Program-made: the position numbers and the translations under genes | Shown: piece by piece, positions 28,906-41,735 of the stretch | Layout of the letters: each line of letters starts with the position of its first letter | Numbering within the stretch: the stretch's first letter is position 1 | Source of the DNA: Lentinula raphanica | Lineage: Eukaryota; Basidiomycota; Agaricomycetes; Agaricales; Omphalotaceae | DNA: 64,000 nt | Direction: 5' to 3' | Assembly (NCBI GenBank): GCA_027919835.1 | Contig: JANVFP010000013.1 | Coordinates: 992,001 to 1,056,000, forward strand | The notes under the pieces: generated by a model | Databases searched by the model: none | Seen by the model: the letters and a program-made list of their open reading frames with translations, nothing else | What the model was told of the DNA's origin: nothing

Positions 28906-31900
28906 TTACAATGTATGATTATACCCAGGAAAATCCCTCAAAACCCGCAGATACATATCTCCATCTAAGACATCCCAAACGAAGAGTTCATTGGCAGTTC
29001 CGTCGAGTGGAACAGTGACAGCGCCCCGGATGATTGAGTGAAGGGAGATGAACTCCATCTTCGGCTCCTTTCGGAGGCGAAGGAGGCCAAGTGCTTTATC
29101 TGAGCGTGGCCGACGGGAAAGCGAAACAGACTTGTATGATTGAACAAAGGCAACTGGATATGTTTCATTATTCACGATGCATGTAAAAAGATACCAGATC
29201 TGGGCGAAGATTGGACCGTCGACGGAGTTGAATACTATGAAATCGTATCTCGGCAAGCCGTTGAAAGACGGACTGCAACGTAGATTATCGCTTTCGACTT
29301 GCCAAGTGTCGAGTGATTCATAGTGAACTTTTAGGTACTGGTATGGAGTAATCTAAGCAGGTCGTTATTCGGTCAGTCCATTTGTCCAACAGGAAAGAAT
29401 ATACTTACCTTTTCATCTGGAGAGAACTTGAAGTACCTTCCACCAGGAAGAGGAATGTTGGATGCTGGTAACAGTTGAGAGATGAAGTCGGAGAGCAATA
29501 TGTGGAAGCGAGAAAAGCGGCTATGTGTTTGCTCCAAATCACGAAAGGATATTGCCTTCTGCTTTGAGCCAAGACAAAAATGAGGATCACTTGTCAAGCT
29601 CTCGATGTCATCTGGTTCATCAGCAATCGTAGGATGTAGATATTCATCGAGTTCATTGATTCGACCTTGAATAAGTCCAGATACAACAGACTGGTGTTCG
29701 ATACGAGTGATCTAAAATAAATAGGTGAGCGCATGCAATCGACTTCCCCAGTATAGATGAACCTGGTCTCCGATGTCCTTGAAATTGGTACGATTGAGAT
29801 AGATTTTCCGTATGGGACCGTGTAGCTTCTCATTTGGCATAGTACTCATCCCCTTCAAGATTCCCTTGTCTTCGATGTCGTCAAATAGATGCATATGGTA
29901 ATGAAGTTTGATGAAATTCCAGTTTTTGTCGATATTAGTATTGAGCGAATCATATTTCTTGTCCAGTATGAGCAGAACGAAGTCCACAAATGGTCAATGC
30001 TTACCTTGATACTGTCAAACACCTCCTTGACTGCAGCACGCCCAGATGATATGGTTGTAGTTGTTTGATTATGCAGTTCTGAAAGTAGATCGACATTGAG
30101 GTATGCGCGCAAAACCTTCAACAACTGGTAGCCAGCCTTGTCATTATCTTCACGGAGGATGTCATGAGCCACAAAGAGAAAAATCTTTATCTGCATGAGG
30201 TGAACGAACCTGAGGGAACGAGTACAGAAACTTACATGCGATATTGTACGGTGTTTTGAGCCATCGTTGAAAGATAACTTCCAAACACCCTCGGAGAAGT
30301 GAGGAAGACCACTCCAGCGAGGAAAATTCTTGAAACTATGAGGCATCAACTTTCTGTTAAGCATGCTAATGAATAATGCCATACCGTTCATCAATGGTAG
30401 CAGCCCGGATGCGACTGTCTGTGAGGTTATCTATGCGAGCTTTGAGCTGAGGAAAGATGTGACCACCCCATAAACCACCAAATTTGAAGTGGAGATTGTC
30501 GAAGCATACACCCTTGTAAGGATCACTATTTGGTAGATTGAAGAAGACATTCTAGAATATATATGGTTGTAAGTGATGGCCATTGACTCGGTGAAGAGAT
30601 ACTTACAAAAACGGGACGCATTCCATATGGTTTTACAATTTCTTCCTTGTCAGCCTTGGTTGTAGCAGCGTTCGCTTCAGCGAGTAGTTTGACGGCATCT
30701 TCTGCAGTTCGAATGGTGCCCATGCTGTACGTGGCAAGTTCATCTTTGGAGATGTCACAACGAGGACAAGGGCAAAGTCCCCCAAGGCCCCGGATAAGGC
30801 AAATTACACATCTATCTCGCATATGGTGAATCGGAATGAGACAGTTCAGAGGGATCTTACTTACTGTTCTTCGTAGTCGGCAACCTCGAGCAGTATGAGT
30901 GGAAACATCCTCCGGCGGACATTATCACCACACGTTGCGCGGTAACCTGTTTGTGCATGTAGAAAAAGGGAGCTGAAAATTTTTGATGCCGACTCATGCC
31001 AGACAATACATTTAAAGTCAACGAAGTCTGATTTACCACTGCGTTCTGTATCCTCTTTCACCTGCATAAAAAGCTCAATGGTGATGTAGGTGAATTCATT
31101 GGATATTGGTGGATACATACAATAGGATACCATCCCACAACACATCCTCCACCTAGTCCTGCACTATTCCTGATGTCAATGGGTAGGTTTGCGAGCCGGA
31201 CTATGACCGGATAACCTTTTGCAGTACCAAACGATGAAAGTTTACTTTTATCTGCATAGAAAATGAAGCAAAGAGGTACACCATCTTCGGGTAAACTATC
31301 CTGTAGCGCAAAATAATCAGATCAGCTTGAGCATAAGAGCACGGCGGCGACGTGTATACCTGGATTTCCCACCATCGATTGGCGGTCCAGGGCTCATTCA
31401 CAAAGCGCTTCCACGTCTCGCTAGCCTTGTGATATCTGTATAGACGGCGTGCATGCCATTGCATATCGGAGGCAATCCTTGGATCCATGAGCAGCTCCAG
31501 CGTCCAGTCCCAGAGAGGTCGGTAATAGACACTGAAGCACTCTGTTTCACCACGGTATGGAACACGGACATCCTCCTTCCTAAACTGAAGCTTACTGTTA
31601 GTTACTCAGTATCGAGCGCGCATAAACGACTCACCTGAGTTGATTTATGCCCGGCTTCATCCCATGTTTTTTGCAGTTCCTCGTAATTCTTCAGGGTACA
31701 TTGATCGTGGCCTTCCTGTGCACATCTTACAAGATCGAGCAATGTGTTGGTCTGAGTCTTGTTCATTGTGCATTCGAGAGCTAGTGCTGCAATCTCGAAA
31801 TCCATGCGAGTTTGGAATGGCATCCATGGCTTGAAGTCTGTTGGCGGGGGAATCGTGCGATGTTCCATCTGATTTGCAATGTATTCATGGAAGTGAAGAA

Positions 31901-32398
31901 ACTCCGGTTCCTTTCCACTTTTTGGGTGGTATTCAATCTTGATATCGCCGTCTAAGAGCTCCTTGTTATGCGCCGTTTCGAAGTGGTCCAAATTTCCTGT
32001 GATGATTAAGGAATCAACAACATATCCGAGGCGAGGAAATGATAGATGTAATCAGGTCAATAACCTTGCACTACAGGCTCAAAAGCTGCATCTTCCATGA
32101 GCCCTGGATCAGCATGCAATAACGGTGAAGTGGACCTTTGTCTGGTTGGTTGGCTAGGTGTGATGACCTCTACAATCGATGATTATCTTGTGTAATTGGA
32201 GAGGTGATAAGAAAACATACGGTCCAGTTCCTCATTCAGTTTCCTGACACGATACCTCCTCGTTGCATCTGCTTCCTTTCCAAAACTTCTCTTGCATTTT
32301 GATTCATGAGACAGTAATCCTCGAGGTTTGCAAGGCTTTTGGCAAAATTTACAAAGCCTCACAATAGATCCAACATTGGTTTTGATCACAGATGGCAT
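28906..32398 (-). CDS. Plavaka-type transposase, intact 13-exon gene
   Basis: Exons: 32,398-32,221, 32,169-32,065, 31,996-31,635, 31,584-31,360, 31,300-31,121, 31,061-30,865, 30,811-30,607, 30,551-30,385, 30,353-30,236, 30,190-30,005, 29,957-29,763, 29,711-29,409 and 29,352-28,906. Phases agree and no stop interrupts the 955 codons. The N-terminus has a zinc-finger-like LCKFCQKPC ... HESKC. PYRGETECFSVYYRPLWDW, LSSFGTAKGYPVIVRLANLP, CVICLIRGLGGLCPCPRC, NDGSKHRTISH and LHGPIRKIYLNRTNF are, from memory, hallmarks of basidiomycete Plavaka transposases (CMC/EnSpm-related). The C-terminal block (FAQIWYLFTCIV ... SLHSIIRGAV ... DMYLRVL) is the usual tail. The second CPxC pair probably binds metal. 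An uninterrupted frame suggests recent activity. Confidence 0.88.
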
Positions 32399-32723
32399 GC
32401 TCTAGGGAGTTATGAACAGAACGAGGATGTACGTGAAGTGTACGAACATGAACGACGAGTTCACGTTGTTCACTCTTATCATTCGGTTATCATGCCATTA
32501 TCATCGACTGATAAGGCTGAATTGCTGTTATGAGGCCGAATTGCCGTTATCATGAGCTACTAATGCCGAGTGGCCATTACCATTTACTGATAAGATTAGG
32601 ATTGCCGTTGTCATGGCCTCGGAATGCCGTTATAATCTCGGCTTCATTATAATGCCCAAACCATTTCTCCGACACTGCTCTTCTTAAGAGATACGACGAT
32701 CAGGTTCTGCGACATTTATTGCC
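32399..32723. other. Right subterminal region of the Plavaka element and upstream of the next gene
   Basis: No gene. It holds repeated words GCCGAATTGCCGTTATCAT, GATTGCCGTTGTCAT and GAATGCCGTTATAATC spaced by about 40-60 bases, ending near TCCGACA at 32,676. Confidence 0.5.
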
Positions 32724-34259
32724 ATGTTCCTCATTACTGCACTACTTATTGGCACACTATTGGAAACTCTGGCATATGGTAACTTGTCATGATTTCTCTA
32801 GCTTCGCGTCACGCATCCTGACCGTCTCAATGACATTACAGGGAGTTATGTGGCCCTCTTCAGCAAGCATCTACAAATCTTGGTGGCCCGTCGTAAAAAG
32901 ATCCCCTCAAAACCCCTTTCTTTTCTGGTTGTCGTGAGTTGTGGGTTTTTTGCTATCACAACAGTGGTGAGTGTTGCATGCACGTTCAGAAGGAAACCAC
33001 TCATTCTCTTGCCGCAGACTGTGGCATCCGACTTGACGTTCATTTCGAATATCTTTACAAGCCATCCAAGTTCGACCATCAATTTTTCCGGCTATGCTCG
33101 AAAGGATGGCATCAACGAGTTCAGCCAAATTCTGTCCATTATGTTGTCAGATCTTTTCCTAGTAGGTCCTTATACCTCTACAACGATGGCACTGATTGCT
33201 CACCTCGATGTAGCTTTATCGCTCCTACGTACTTTATAGTACACAACTTCGTGTTGTTGTGCTCCCACTGCTCACATTCTTATCCGAAGTTGGTAGGTCT
33301 ATCATGAATCGTCCTAAATGTACAAATTTGTTTGTGCTGACTGACTGGAATGAAGGCTTCGGAATTTGGGCGATGGTGACATTCGAAGGCATCGATATCA
33401 AGGAGATTGACCCTTGGTCCAACCGTCCATTGCAACGTCTGTCCCTCGGTGAAACCATCTTCGGCTTTGTTGCATTCGCAACAAATGTGATTTGTACCAG
33501 TAAGCGGTATCTTCTCTCTATCATCGTAATCCTAATCACGAATTGTGCTCGAAGGTCTTATTGTATTCCGCCTATGGCGTACCCACCACGAAATAGTTCA
33601 GTATGACGTGCAAACTTCACGTTCGACGAGCACTCTGTTCCGTATTGGCTTTGTCATTCTCAATTCTGGTATGTAGTACTCTCTCAGCTCAACCAAGTAT
33701 CACGAGGCTGATATCTTCATCAAGCTGCGGTTTACATCGTTTGGATGATAGCAGCGTTCGCAACTTCAATCACCTCCTCACTCGTTTATCAAATCATCAC
33801 TCCAAGTGTGAGTCGGATCACTCTCCAGAAGTTGACAGTGACTGAAATATGCTGACCGATTGCATAGTTTTCGTGCATTACTGTGTGTCGAACTTTACCA
33901 AATCTCTCCCATTATTGCTTGATCTGACTTCCGTTTCTTAAACTCTTCAATTTCAAGGCGTTGATTGTGAGTGAATCCATTTCTGTTAACCAATGACTGC
34001 TGAGCAAATAAATCGCAACCAGTTCTCCTCCATCATCGTCAGAGCGCCCTCGTCAACTCCTACATCTGTGACAGAGATGACGACAATCAGCTTCTCTCAT
34101 CCTCCTGTACAATCTACCACATCCTTCTCAGGGTCCGGGCGCAACGCTAGAAAACTTGTTTTCGCACAACGTAGTACTAGGGACGAGTCTGAGTCGAGCT
34201 TGAGTTCAAGGCATGGGCCTCAGACCGAGGTGGAGAGGAATTCTCTGACCGAAGCATGA
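32724..34259 (+). CDS. Multi-pass integral membrane protein of an uncharacterised agaricomycete family
   Basis: Exons begin 32,724-32,778, 32,842-32,966 and from 33,018, with further exons to 34,259. Membrane spans are visible as MFLITALLIGTLLETLAYG, FLVVVSCGFFAITTV, IMLSDLFLLYRSYVLYS, VVVLPLLTFLSEV, ETIFGFVAFATNVI and YIVWMIAAFATSIT, about seven in all. The pair 'SDLFLxYRxYVxY' followed by an RLWRTHHEI loop is a recurrent signature of fungal orphan seven-helix proteins. The last exon is a Ser/Thr-rich cytoplasmic tail (TTSFSGSGRNARK). It has the same general design as the paralogs at 42.7 and 50.2 kb but is clearly divergent from them. Role unknown; the seven-helix layout alone does not prove receptor function. 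Later exon ends are approximate. Confidence 0.65.
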
Positions 34260-34585
34260 TCATCAACGGTTCGAACGCAATCGTTGTCATGATGGGCAGA
34301 ATCGACTAGGTTTTAAGTACTGTATAATCATCTGGTTGGAGCACAGGCCGAGTACAGTGTGGAGTGGTGTATATAATAGTAATGGTAAAGAGAATATTTT
34401 TACATGTATCGTTTATGGGATGGTCGGAGAACTGTATAAAGCAATATTGCCCTCACCTCGGTGTAGCATATCTGATTAACATGTCAGATAGACCCTGATA
34501 GACCTCAGACTGATCACAAGCAATTGGCTATCATGTTTGAGGTCGCAGAACTTCTATCACAGATGATCAAGCCTATAGAACCAAG
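34260..34585. other. Convergent intergenic region
   Basis: Lies between the 3' ends of the membrane protein and the MFS transporter. Nothing else is seen. Confidence 0.5.
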
Positions 34586-36383
34586 CTATTGGATGTCTGA
34601 TGTTTCTTTATCATCATCATTGTGTTCCCCATCTATCTTCTTCCACTCCCACCCCCCTTGATACCCAAGCCAGGTATATCTTTCACAATGAGGACCACGG
34701 ACAGATAGGAGGAGGAGCTGAAATACCGCACAAGCCAGACCAAGTGCGGCAGAGGCACGCCATCCATGCTCTATGTACACTTTGGTCGCAGCGGCAGTAC
34801 CGGTGAATTGGCCTATGAAGTTCTAAAAGATGATTTAGCAAAAGGATCACAATCAACCTCGGTGCAAACTTACTGATAGAATGAGTACAGCATTCAATCG
34901 AGCTCGAGCAGACTCGGATATGCTTAATTTTTAACATCCTTCAATTGCCAGTTCTCCGAGTCAATAACTTTCCAACGCACCTGAACACTGCTGTTGATAA
35001 GGACACTTGCTGCATGGCATCGCACAGGTCCAAGCCGATGCAGACAATGACAATAGCAGAGATATTGACTCCAGCAGCAGCGGTTTGTATACTCCAGAAG
35101 ATGACCATGCAGAAAGTTGGGATTAAGATGGCATACCAAGTGACAAGTCTGTCTATGCCCCGGCCTAAGATGGGTCCCATGGAGACACCGAACATGCCAA
35201 TGAGTCCAAACAAGCCAATGACCAGCCTTCGGGGTTGTCAGTTGTTCATATGAATGCACTGAGAATGAAGCAGAAGAACGAACGTCGAGTAGTGATACGG
35301 TGAACCACCCAATATGAAGGTTAGAGTCACCCAAAAGTTCATATAGCATGCATTCGACCCCAGCGTGATCAACGAGGCCTGGATTAAAACTGGCTCCGTG
35401 GTGGAAAGCTTCAGCATGGACGTCAATATTCCAAGGTAAGTCAAGTCCTTGTTCTTGGCAGGATGTTCGGGAACAACAAAATAGAGTGTGACGAGAACAG
35501 CAGCCAAGAGCCCAACATCAATGTAGTATATGATGCGCCAAGTCGAAAATTCGGCGACGATACCGGACAATACGCGAGCAACAAGGATTCCGAAGAGCAA
35601 GCCTGCAAAGATGATCGATATGGTGGATGCACGACGGTTTTCGGGGGCTAGGTCGGCAGCGAATGGAGTCAGTATTTGGGGTGCAACAGATGTCACGCCC
35701 ACTACGAAAGATAATGCCTCGAATACGTGCGAAGAGTGTGTGAGCGCAAGGCCAAGTGTGAACATGATATCAGCCAAGACTACAGCAAGGAGGAGAGGGC
35801 GACGCGGAACAAGATCGCCCAATGGTGAAACGAACACGACGCCTGTGGCATAACTGTCGCGAATCAGCCATAGTCGTCTCAGACATCCTGAGGAAGCCAG
35901 GAAAACTTACCCGGCTTGCAGCAGTGTGGGAACGCTATGATAGAGGAAACTTGAAGTCAGCAGGATTTCACAAACTATATCATGATACCGAACATGCCCA
36001 CCGAGATATCTCTTCATAAGAAACGTCGAAGTATAACGAAAGCTGGACTAGGGCGTCGGTATCAATGACAAGCCTGGGATACTCGAGTCTCGAGCACACC
36101 TACTCAGCAATGGTTGACCTTACAGAAGACCAGCTCAATCCAATTTCTGCCTCAACAATGAGAGTTATCTACGTACTATAGTACAGATTGGCCACAACTG
36201 GAACGGGGTTAGCTAAGATTATGATAACATTGAATATCACGCACCAAACGTTGTACAGATTCCGAAAGCTGCATTTCGTGCAATGCTGAATCTCAAGGGA
36301 GCACCTGGAGTATATCGGAGGTGTTTCGGTATTGGCAGGAAACCATAATCGAAACTTGAGGTTTCCTTGTATTCCTTTTCCAT
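34586..36383 (-). CDS. Major facilitator superfamily transporter
   Basis: Starts at MEKEYKETSSFDYGFLPIP (36,383). The first exon ends at 36,245 and small exons then rebuild VANLYYSQPLL, the N-terminal MFS motif. AGYATGVVFVSPLGDLVPRRPLLL is the conserved GxxxDxxGRR loop between helices 2 and 3. TPFAADLAPENRRASTISI, LVARVLSGIVAEFSTWRIIYY (helices 4-5) and a C-terminal six-helix half (FGLIGMFGVSMGPILGRGIDR, FIGQFTGTAAATKVYIEHGW) follow. The layout resembles sugar-efflux or YgaY-like MFS proteins. Substrate cannot be told. The C-terminus is acidic. At least six introns; exon ends between 35.9 and 36.2 kb are approximate. Confidence 0.85.
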
Positions 36384-37268
36384 CGTTGGCGAAGCTTTGG
36401 TTGGCTACTTAGTAGAGATTTCAAAATTATTGCTTCTTTTCTACGTGCCATCGTGCTATGAAAAGATTTCATCACCGAAATCAAAGCGCTATCAATTGTA
36501 CACGTACAGAAGATGATATGATTGGAGCACTCTGTGCATGAGGCCTTGAGCTCGATGCGTTGAGGAATGATGAACTCGTTTTCTCGCATGATACAGTGAA
36601 TCATAATGGAACGAGTACAACCAGTCGATGGCTTGTACAATGTGAGAAAACAAGTAATTAATCCCACGCGATGCGGCTCTTTTTGACGAAGTCCTTGGCC
36701 AACAACGAAAGAGCCACACCCATCTTCCACCTTTTTTATGCTCAACGATCAATGAATGAATACTCTCAAAAATAACAACAAAACGAAGAGGACCGAATTA
36801 GGTAGTTGTTCCCGCCTCGTCTGAGCACTCTGGATGATACACCCCCCGACGCACCATCCAATGCACTCAGCCGGCTTCGCTCGTATATATGTGACGTCTC
36901 CACTTGGCGGGTGGACAAAGCCAGCTGCGCTATTGCATCCTAATGGGTAGATTAGCCTACCCCGTGCCTTCACGCATTCTCTTTCGAGGTGCTGACCACA
37001 TGCAGACAACCAAGGGAGCAAGGCCTTACTCGTCTTGGTCGTCCTTGCTACCAGGGACGGTTCCTCTTCGTTATTTTACCATGGGTTTAGAAAGCAGTCA
37101 CTATTTCAGTTTTGATTCAACGTGGGTGTATTGATTAACATGGATGCTGGGTCTGAGTTTTCACTAAGTCAGGAGTAATGATGAGACTTTGAAAATTAGC
37201 AGCGAATAAAACTCTGACAAGCACCTTCAGACGCTTTTAGACGTCGAATAGGAAGTGTACTGAAAGTG
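36384..37268. other. Intergenic region
   Basis: No supported gene. It contains the upstream region of the MFS gene and the downstream region of COQ3. Confidence 0.4.
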
Positions 37269-38256
37269 TTACTCTTCCGAAGCAGGTTTCCGAACCCAGA
37301 ATAGATAGTTACATTCGGCTGCGCCCCATGCACCTCTGGGAGCAAGGATCCAACTTGAGGAGAGAGGATTATATATCATACCTCGTACTTCAGCCTCCTT
37401 TCTCGTGGGTTCACCGCTGTAAAGGCGAGTTATCCATGCCCGGGATTGAGTCAGTGTTCCGTCTCCTTCAACTGTTGAGCGATGTGTTTGAAAGAAATCG
37501 AGTAATTCTGAGGGTTTGATGTATTTGGAATAGGTATGGGTACCGTCAGCTACTTCACGGAGAATCTTCTCGGCCATGACTATGGTCAGAAAGTAGGATA
37601 GCGGGGTGCGGGAGATCGTTGAGAGGAACAGGTGTCCGGACGGCTGAAGATCACAAGAGTGAGTGTATTCCTTACACTGATCATTCGTGACAACGAACCT
37701 TTACAAGTTCAGCACAAGTCTTAAGAAACATTACTGGATTGTCGACGTGTTCTAAGACCTCCATGGAGCAAACGACGTCGTATCGTTTGGATTGCGCTAA
37801 TAGAGACTCTGCCGGTGCATGTTTATAGATCACGTTTTCTCCCAACAGTGGATCTAGCGAAGCATGATGCTTTGCAATGGCTATATTGGACTCTGACGCG
37901 TCTATTCCAGTTGTACGAGCCCCTAGACGAGCTAGACTCTGCGAAGAATAAGCACACAAGAAACAAACTCAGAGGTCCACTCTCACTTCGGACAATAAGC
38001 CGCCTCCACAGCCTACATCCAAAACGTCTAGTCCTTCGAGTAGCCTAGCTTTCTTCGTGTCGACCGCTTCCTCTGCTTGCTCGTCATAAGCCGTCTCGAG
38101 GAGCTTTTCGCGTATAAACTGCATTCGAACAGGGTTCATTTTGTGTAAGAACGAGAATTCTCCACGTTCGTTCCACCATTCTGAAGAGAGTCTTGAGAAA
38201 TGCGCAATTTCGCTTGCATTGACAGTGGATGAACGGAGTAAACGAGTTGGAAACAT
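37269..38256 (-). CDS. COQ3: Ubiquinone biosynthesis O-methyltransferase Coq3
   Basis: Exons 38,256-37,987, 37,938-37,699 and 37,643-37,269 give 294 aa. Coq3 performs both O-methylations of coenzyme Q synthesis on the matrix side of the mitochondrial inner membrane. The first ~15 residues (FPTRLLRSSTVNASE) look like a short mitochondrial presequence. The family opening FSRLSSEWWNERGEF is followed by the SAM site VLDVGCGGGLLSE, GIDASE (acidic residue at the end of strand 2), CSMEVLEHVDNP and LFLSTISRT. I chose the ATG at 38,256; a TTG four codons earlier is in frame but not a normal start. Confidence 0.95.
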
Positions 38257-38578
38257 GGTGAGAGCCAACCCGGATTTAGGGTTTCATCCCACAGTGCTCA
38301 CATTTTTTAATTACTTGGGAGATACCTGGGAGATACATACAAAGTGGCCTTCAACGTTCATTCCATACTCACATATAGCACAGCACAAAAATCCGAGCAG
38401 AATGCATTGAATAAACGAAAACCTTATTATACAAAAACAACGAATGTTCGAATCAAGATGTATAGTTAACTGATACATAACTAGATGAAGAGCAAACAGA
38501 AAGCAGATATGCATGTAGAAGCTTATGCAAGAAATCGAGAAGAGATCTACCACATTGAATGCTAGGAGAATCGGACCC
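38257..38578. other. Intergenic region between COQ3 and CCC2
   Basis: AT-rich, about 320 bp. It holds the COQ3 promoter and the CCC2 downstream region; no gene. Confidence 0.5.
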
Positions 38579-41500
38579 TCAGACTGCTGAAGTATTGCTC
38601 ATCTCCACAGGAAGCTGACTATACCCATAGTCGGTCTGTCTGCCACTAACCATGCTTCTTACACTCCCCCAAGCATCTCCAACCGCAGACTTCGCGCTGT
38701 CGAAGAACAACCCAGTCCAGCCTGCCCCGCTATCCGCCGATTCATCATCAGGCATCAAGCTATCCGCCGGTCGGCGCCACCACTTCAACGTCAACGAGCT
38801 AGTCACGACCGACACACTGGAAAACGCCATGGCAGCTCCAGCCATCATTGGGTGCATGTACAATCCGATGGGAAGGAAAAGTCCCATAGCTAGAGGGATG
38901 CCGAGGACATTGTATATACATGCCCAGATGAGATTGCGTTTGATGACGGAGAAGATGGATCTGGAAAGGTGTAGAGCTGCGACGACGTCGAGCAGATCCG
39001 AGCGCATGAGGACGATATCCGCGGCTTCTATGGCTACAGAGGTTCCTGAAGATAGCGCAATTCCAACAGTGGCAGCGACAAGAGCTGGAGAATCATTGAT
39101 ACCGTCTCCAACCTACAGAGATGGTTTTAAAAAAAGGCCAACAAAACAAAACAAAAAGATCATACCATAGCAACACCATCCCCATGTTTCTCTATGAGCT
39201 CGGTGATCATTGTCGCTTTACCCTTGGGAGTCATTGTAGACCAAACGTTCTCCGGACGTATGCCAACCTGTTTCGCGATGGCGATAGCCGTGTCCTTTCC
39301 ATCTCCAGTCATCATATTCACCTCAATGCCCATATTGTGCAGTGCACGAATAGCATACTTGCTGGAAGGCTTCGGGGAATCCGCCAACGAGACAGACAGC
39401 AACGGTTGTGGGCGTGAGGTACCTTTCTGGATAGACACATAAATGATAGTTCGACCAAGTTTTGTTTCCTGAGCTTCGAAGGCCGTGAGGGAAGAATCGA
39501 GTGAGCCATGGGGGGACTGAGTGATGAACGTTGCGTTTCCAACAAGGATGCTGTATTTCTGACCAGCACAAGTAAGATGGGCTTTGACTCCAGCTCCGGT
39601 GACACTCTCGAAGGATTCGATATCAACCTCCGGCTCGTTCCCGTCTTCTTTGAGCAGTTCTTTGCCGTACACAGCAATCGCTTTGGCCAATGGATGTTCC
39701 GAACGAGCCTCGGTAACACTAACCATAGCAATGACAGCCTTGCGTGTCGTAATCCCGTCCGCGCACAACCCATTGAGATCGGGATCTCCACCATACAGCT
39801 CGGTGTTCTCAACACCATCGGCGGGTACCCAGCACAAACCTACGACACTGAGTTTGCCAACAGTGACCGTACCAGTCTTGTCCAAAACGATCCGCTTGAT
39901 GTTCTTGCTTGCTTCCAAAGCTCTACCACCCTTGATCAAGATACCGTTCTTGGCGCCCATACCAGTACCAACCATGATAGCAGTTGGCGTACTGAGACCT
40001 AACGCACAGGGGCACGCGACGACGATGACACTGATACACATCTGAAGACACACAGCGAGCTTGCTCGAGCCGTGTCGGTGGAACATCGCCGGGAGGCTTT
40101 CGTCACTGAACAAGCTGGTGATAGCCACCCATGCGATGAAAGTGACTACTCCCAGGGAAATCACCGTTGGCACGAAATACCCAGCAACCTTATCCGCGAA
40201 CGCTTGGATCGGGGCCTTCGAAGTCTGAGCATCTTCCACAAGTTTCACGATCTGTGACAAAGCAGTGTCCTTCCCGGCTCTAGTGACAACCATATCGAAC
40301 GTCCCGAGACCATTGACAGTCCCGCCAATGACCGTATCCCCAACTTGCTTCAGCACAGGAACGGCTTCTCCGGTGATAGCACTTTCGTCGACACTGGATG
40401 AACCTCGGATGACATTGCCATCGGCCGGGATTTTGTCTCCAGGAACGAGTTTGACGGTATCGCCGACCTCGACGAGTTCTGTGGCGATTTTCTTTTCCTG
40501 GGTGCATTCGGCATCGGTGTAGATGGTGGCCATGGAAGGAGCGAGAGCCATGAGATCGGTGAGAGCGGCGCTGGTTCGACCTTTGGCTTTGTTCTCCAGA
40601 TACCGCCCCATTGAGACGAACATAATTAACATGGTGCTAGTGTCGAAGAAGAGCATGGGGCGGAAGTCGGGTGTAGTGTTGAAGGCGGCACAAGCTAGTG
40701 AAGCAAGGGAATAGAAGTAGGCCGATGAAGTGCCCAACATCACCAACACATCCATAGTTGCTGTGCCGTGCTTCAAGGACTTGTACGCAGCCCGATAGAA
40801 CTTGGCTCCTACCCAGAATTGAGCCGGTGTGGTGATAAGCATCACGAGGACATCACTGAGATACACTCCATTGTATATCTGAATCTGATGGAAGAGTTTG
40901 AGACCAGGAATATGTGGGATAACCATCGTGAGCAAGAAAACTGGCACAGCGAACATCAGACTCCAGATAAGCCGTTTGCGCCATTCCATGACTTCCTTTG
41001 TTCGTGTGAGTGACTGCAGCTGGGTAGCGTTGTTCTCGTCTGATATCATCGCATCGAAACCCATGTCTTCAATATGAGAGATCATCTCCCTTGGACCGAT
41101 GATTCCACGGTCGAAAGCGATCTGGCAAGTTTCGGATACAAGGGATATAGAAACACTATGAATCCCGGGTATGGAAGCCAAACCAGTTTCAACGGTGGTC
41201 GTGCAAGACGAGCATGTCATACCGTAGATGCGAAGGGTGACCTCGTCTTCTCGCGATGGGGGTATTGCTGTGGCATCGAAACCGATATCAGATATTTCCT
41301 GCAAAGCAAAGTGAGAATCAACAACAAAGACGGGTCTGGGATTCAAGCGTGATACTCACTTCGACAATCTTCTCTACACTCCATTGTTTGGGATCGAATT
41401 CTATGACCCCTCGTTCTGCCAACAATGCGACCTTGATAGAATGAATGCCAGCCTGGGGTCGAAGCATGCCTTCGATAGCCTACAAATTCGTTGATGAGAG

Positions 41501-41735
41501 ACGTGTAAACAAGATAGATGAACCAACACACTTCAACACAAGAACCACAAGTCATACCCTCTATTCTGAGCTCACACTTCTCTGAAGCAGGTTCATCGAG
41601 TGCGATTTCCTTGTCAATGCCCTTCATAAGTGGCTCCGAAGACCCTATTGGAAGCTCTACACCACCACTAGACGAAGAACGAAACGTCGAGCTCAGTGGT
41701 GTTCGAACCCATATTTCTTTGAGGATTTTCGACAT
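38579..41735 (-). CDS. CCC2: Copper-transporting P1B-type ATPase Ccc2
   Basis: Exons 41,735-41,532, 41,479-41,360, 41,298-39,166 and 39,112-38,579 give 996 aa, normal for the family. It pumps Cu(I) into the secretory pathway to load multicopper oxidases such as laccases and Fet3. Two N-terminal heavy-metal domains carry GMTCGSC and GMTCSSC. The core has TGE (SAITGEAVP, actuator), CPC in the transport helix (VVACPCALG), DKTGT (phosphorylated Asp), [13 protein letters not shown] and [10 protein letters not shown]. The C-terminal tail after the last two helices is Ser/Gly-rich. The exon joins fall in expected places, between the two metal domains and before GDGIND. Confidence 0.96.

Larger units (their letters stand above)
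22879..32678. mobile_element. Candidate full-length Plavaka-type DNA transposon with cargo
   Basis: The unit joins the transposase (28.9-32.4 kb), the DUF6698-like gene (23.5-25.3 kb) and the sequence between. Suggested tips are TGTCGGA at about 22,879 and its complement TCCGACA ending at about 32,676, each followed inward by ATAATGC-type subterminal repeats. Similarity inside the tips is weak beyond the first seven bases and the flanking duplication is only two bases at best, so the exact ends are tentative. Confidence 0.35.

Noticed and set aside
36749..37021. Minus-strand 90-codon frame upstream of the MFS gene
   Set aside because: No recognisable features, overlaps competing frames and lies in an ordinary intergenic gap.
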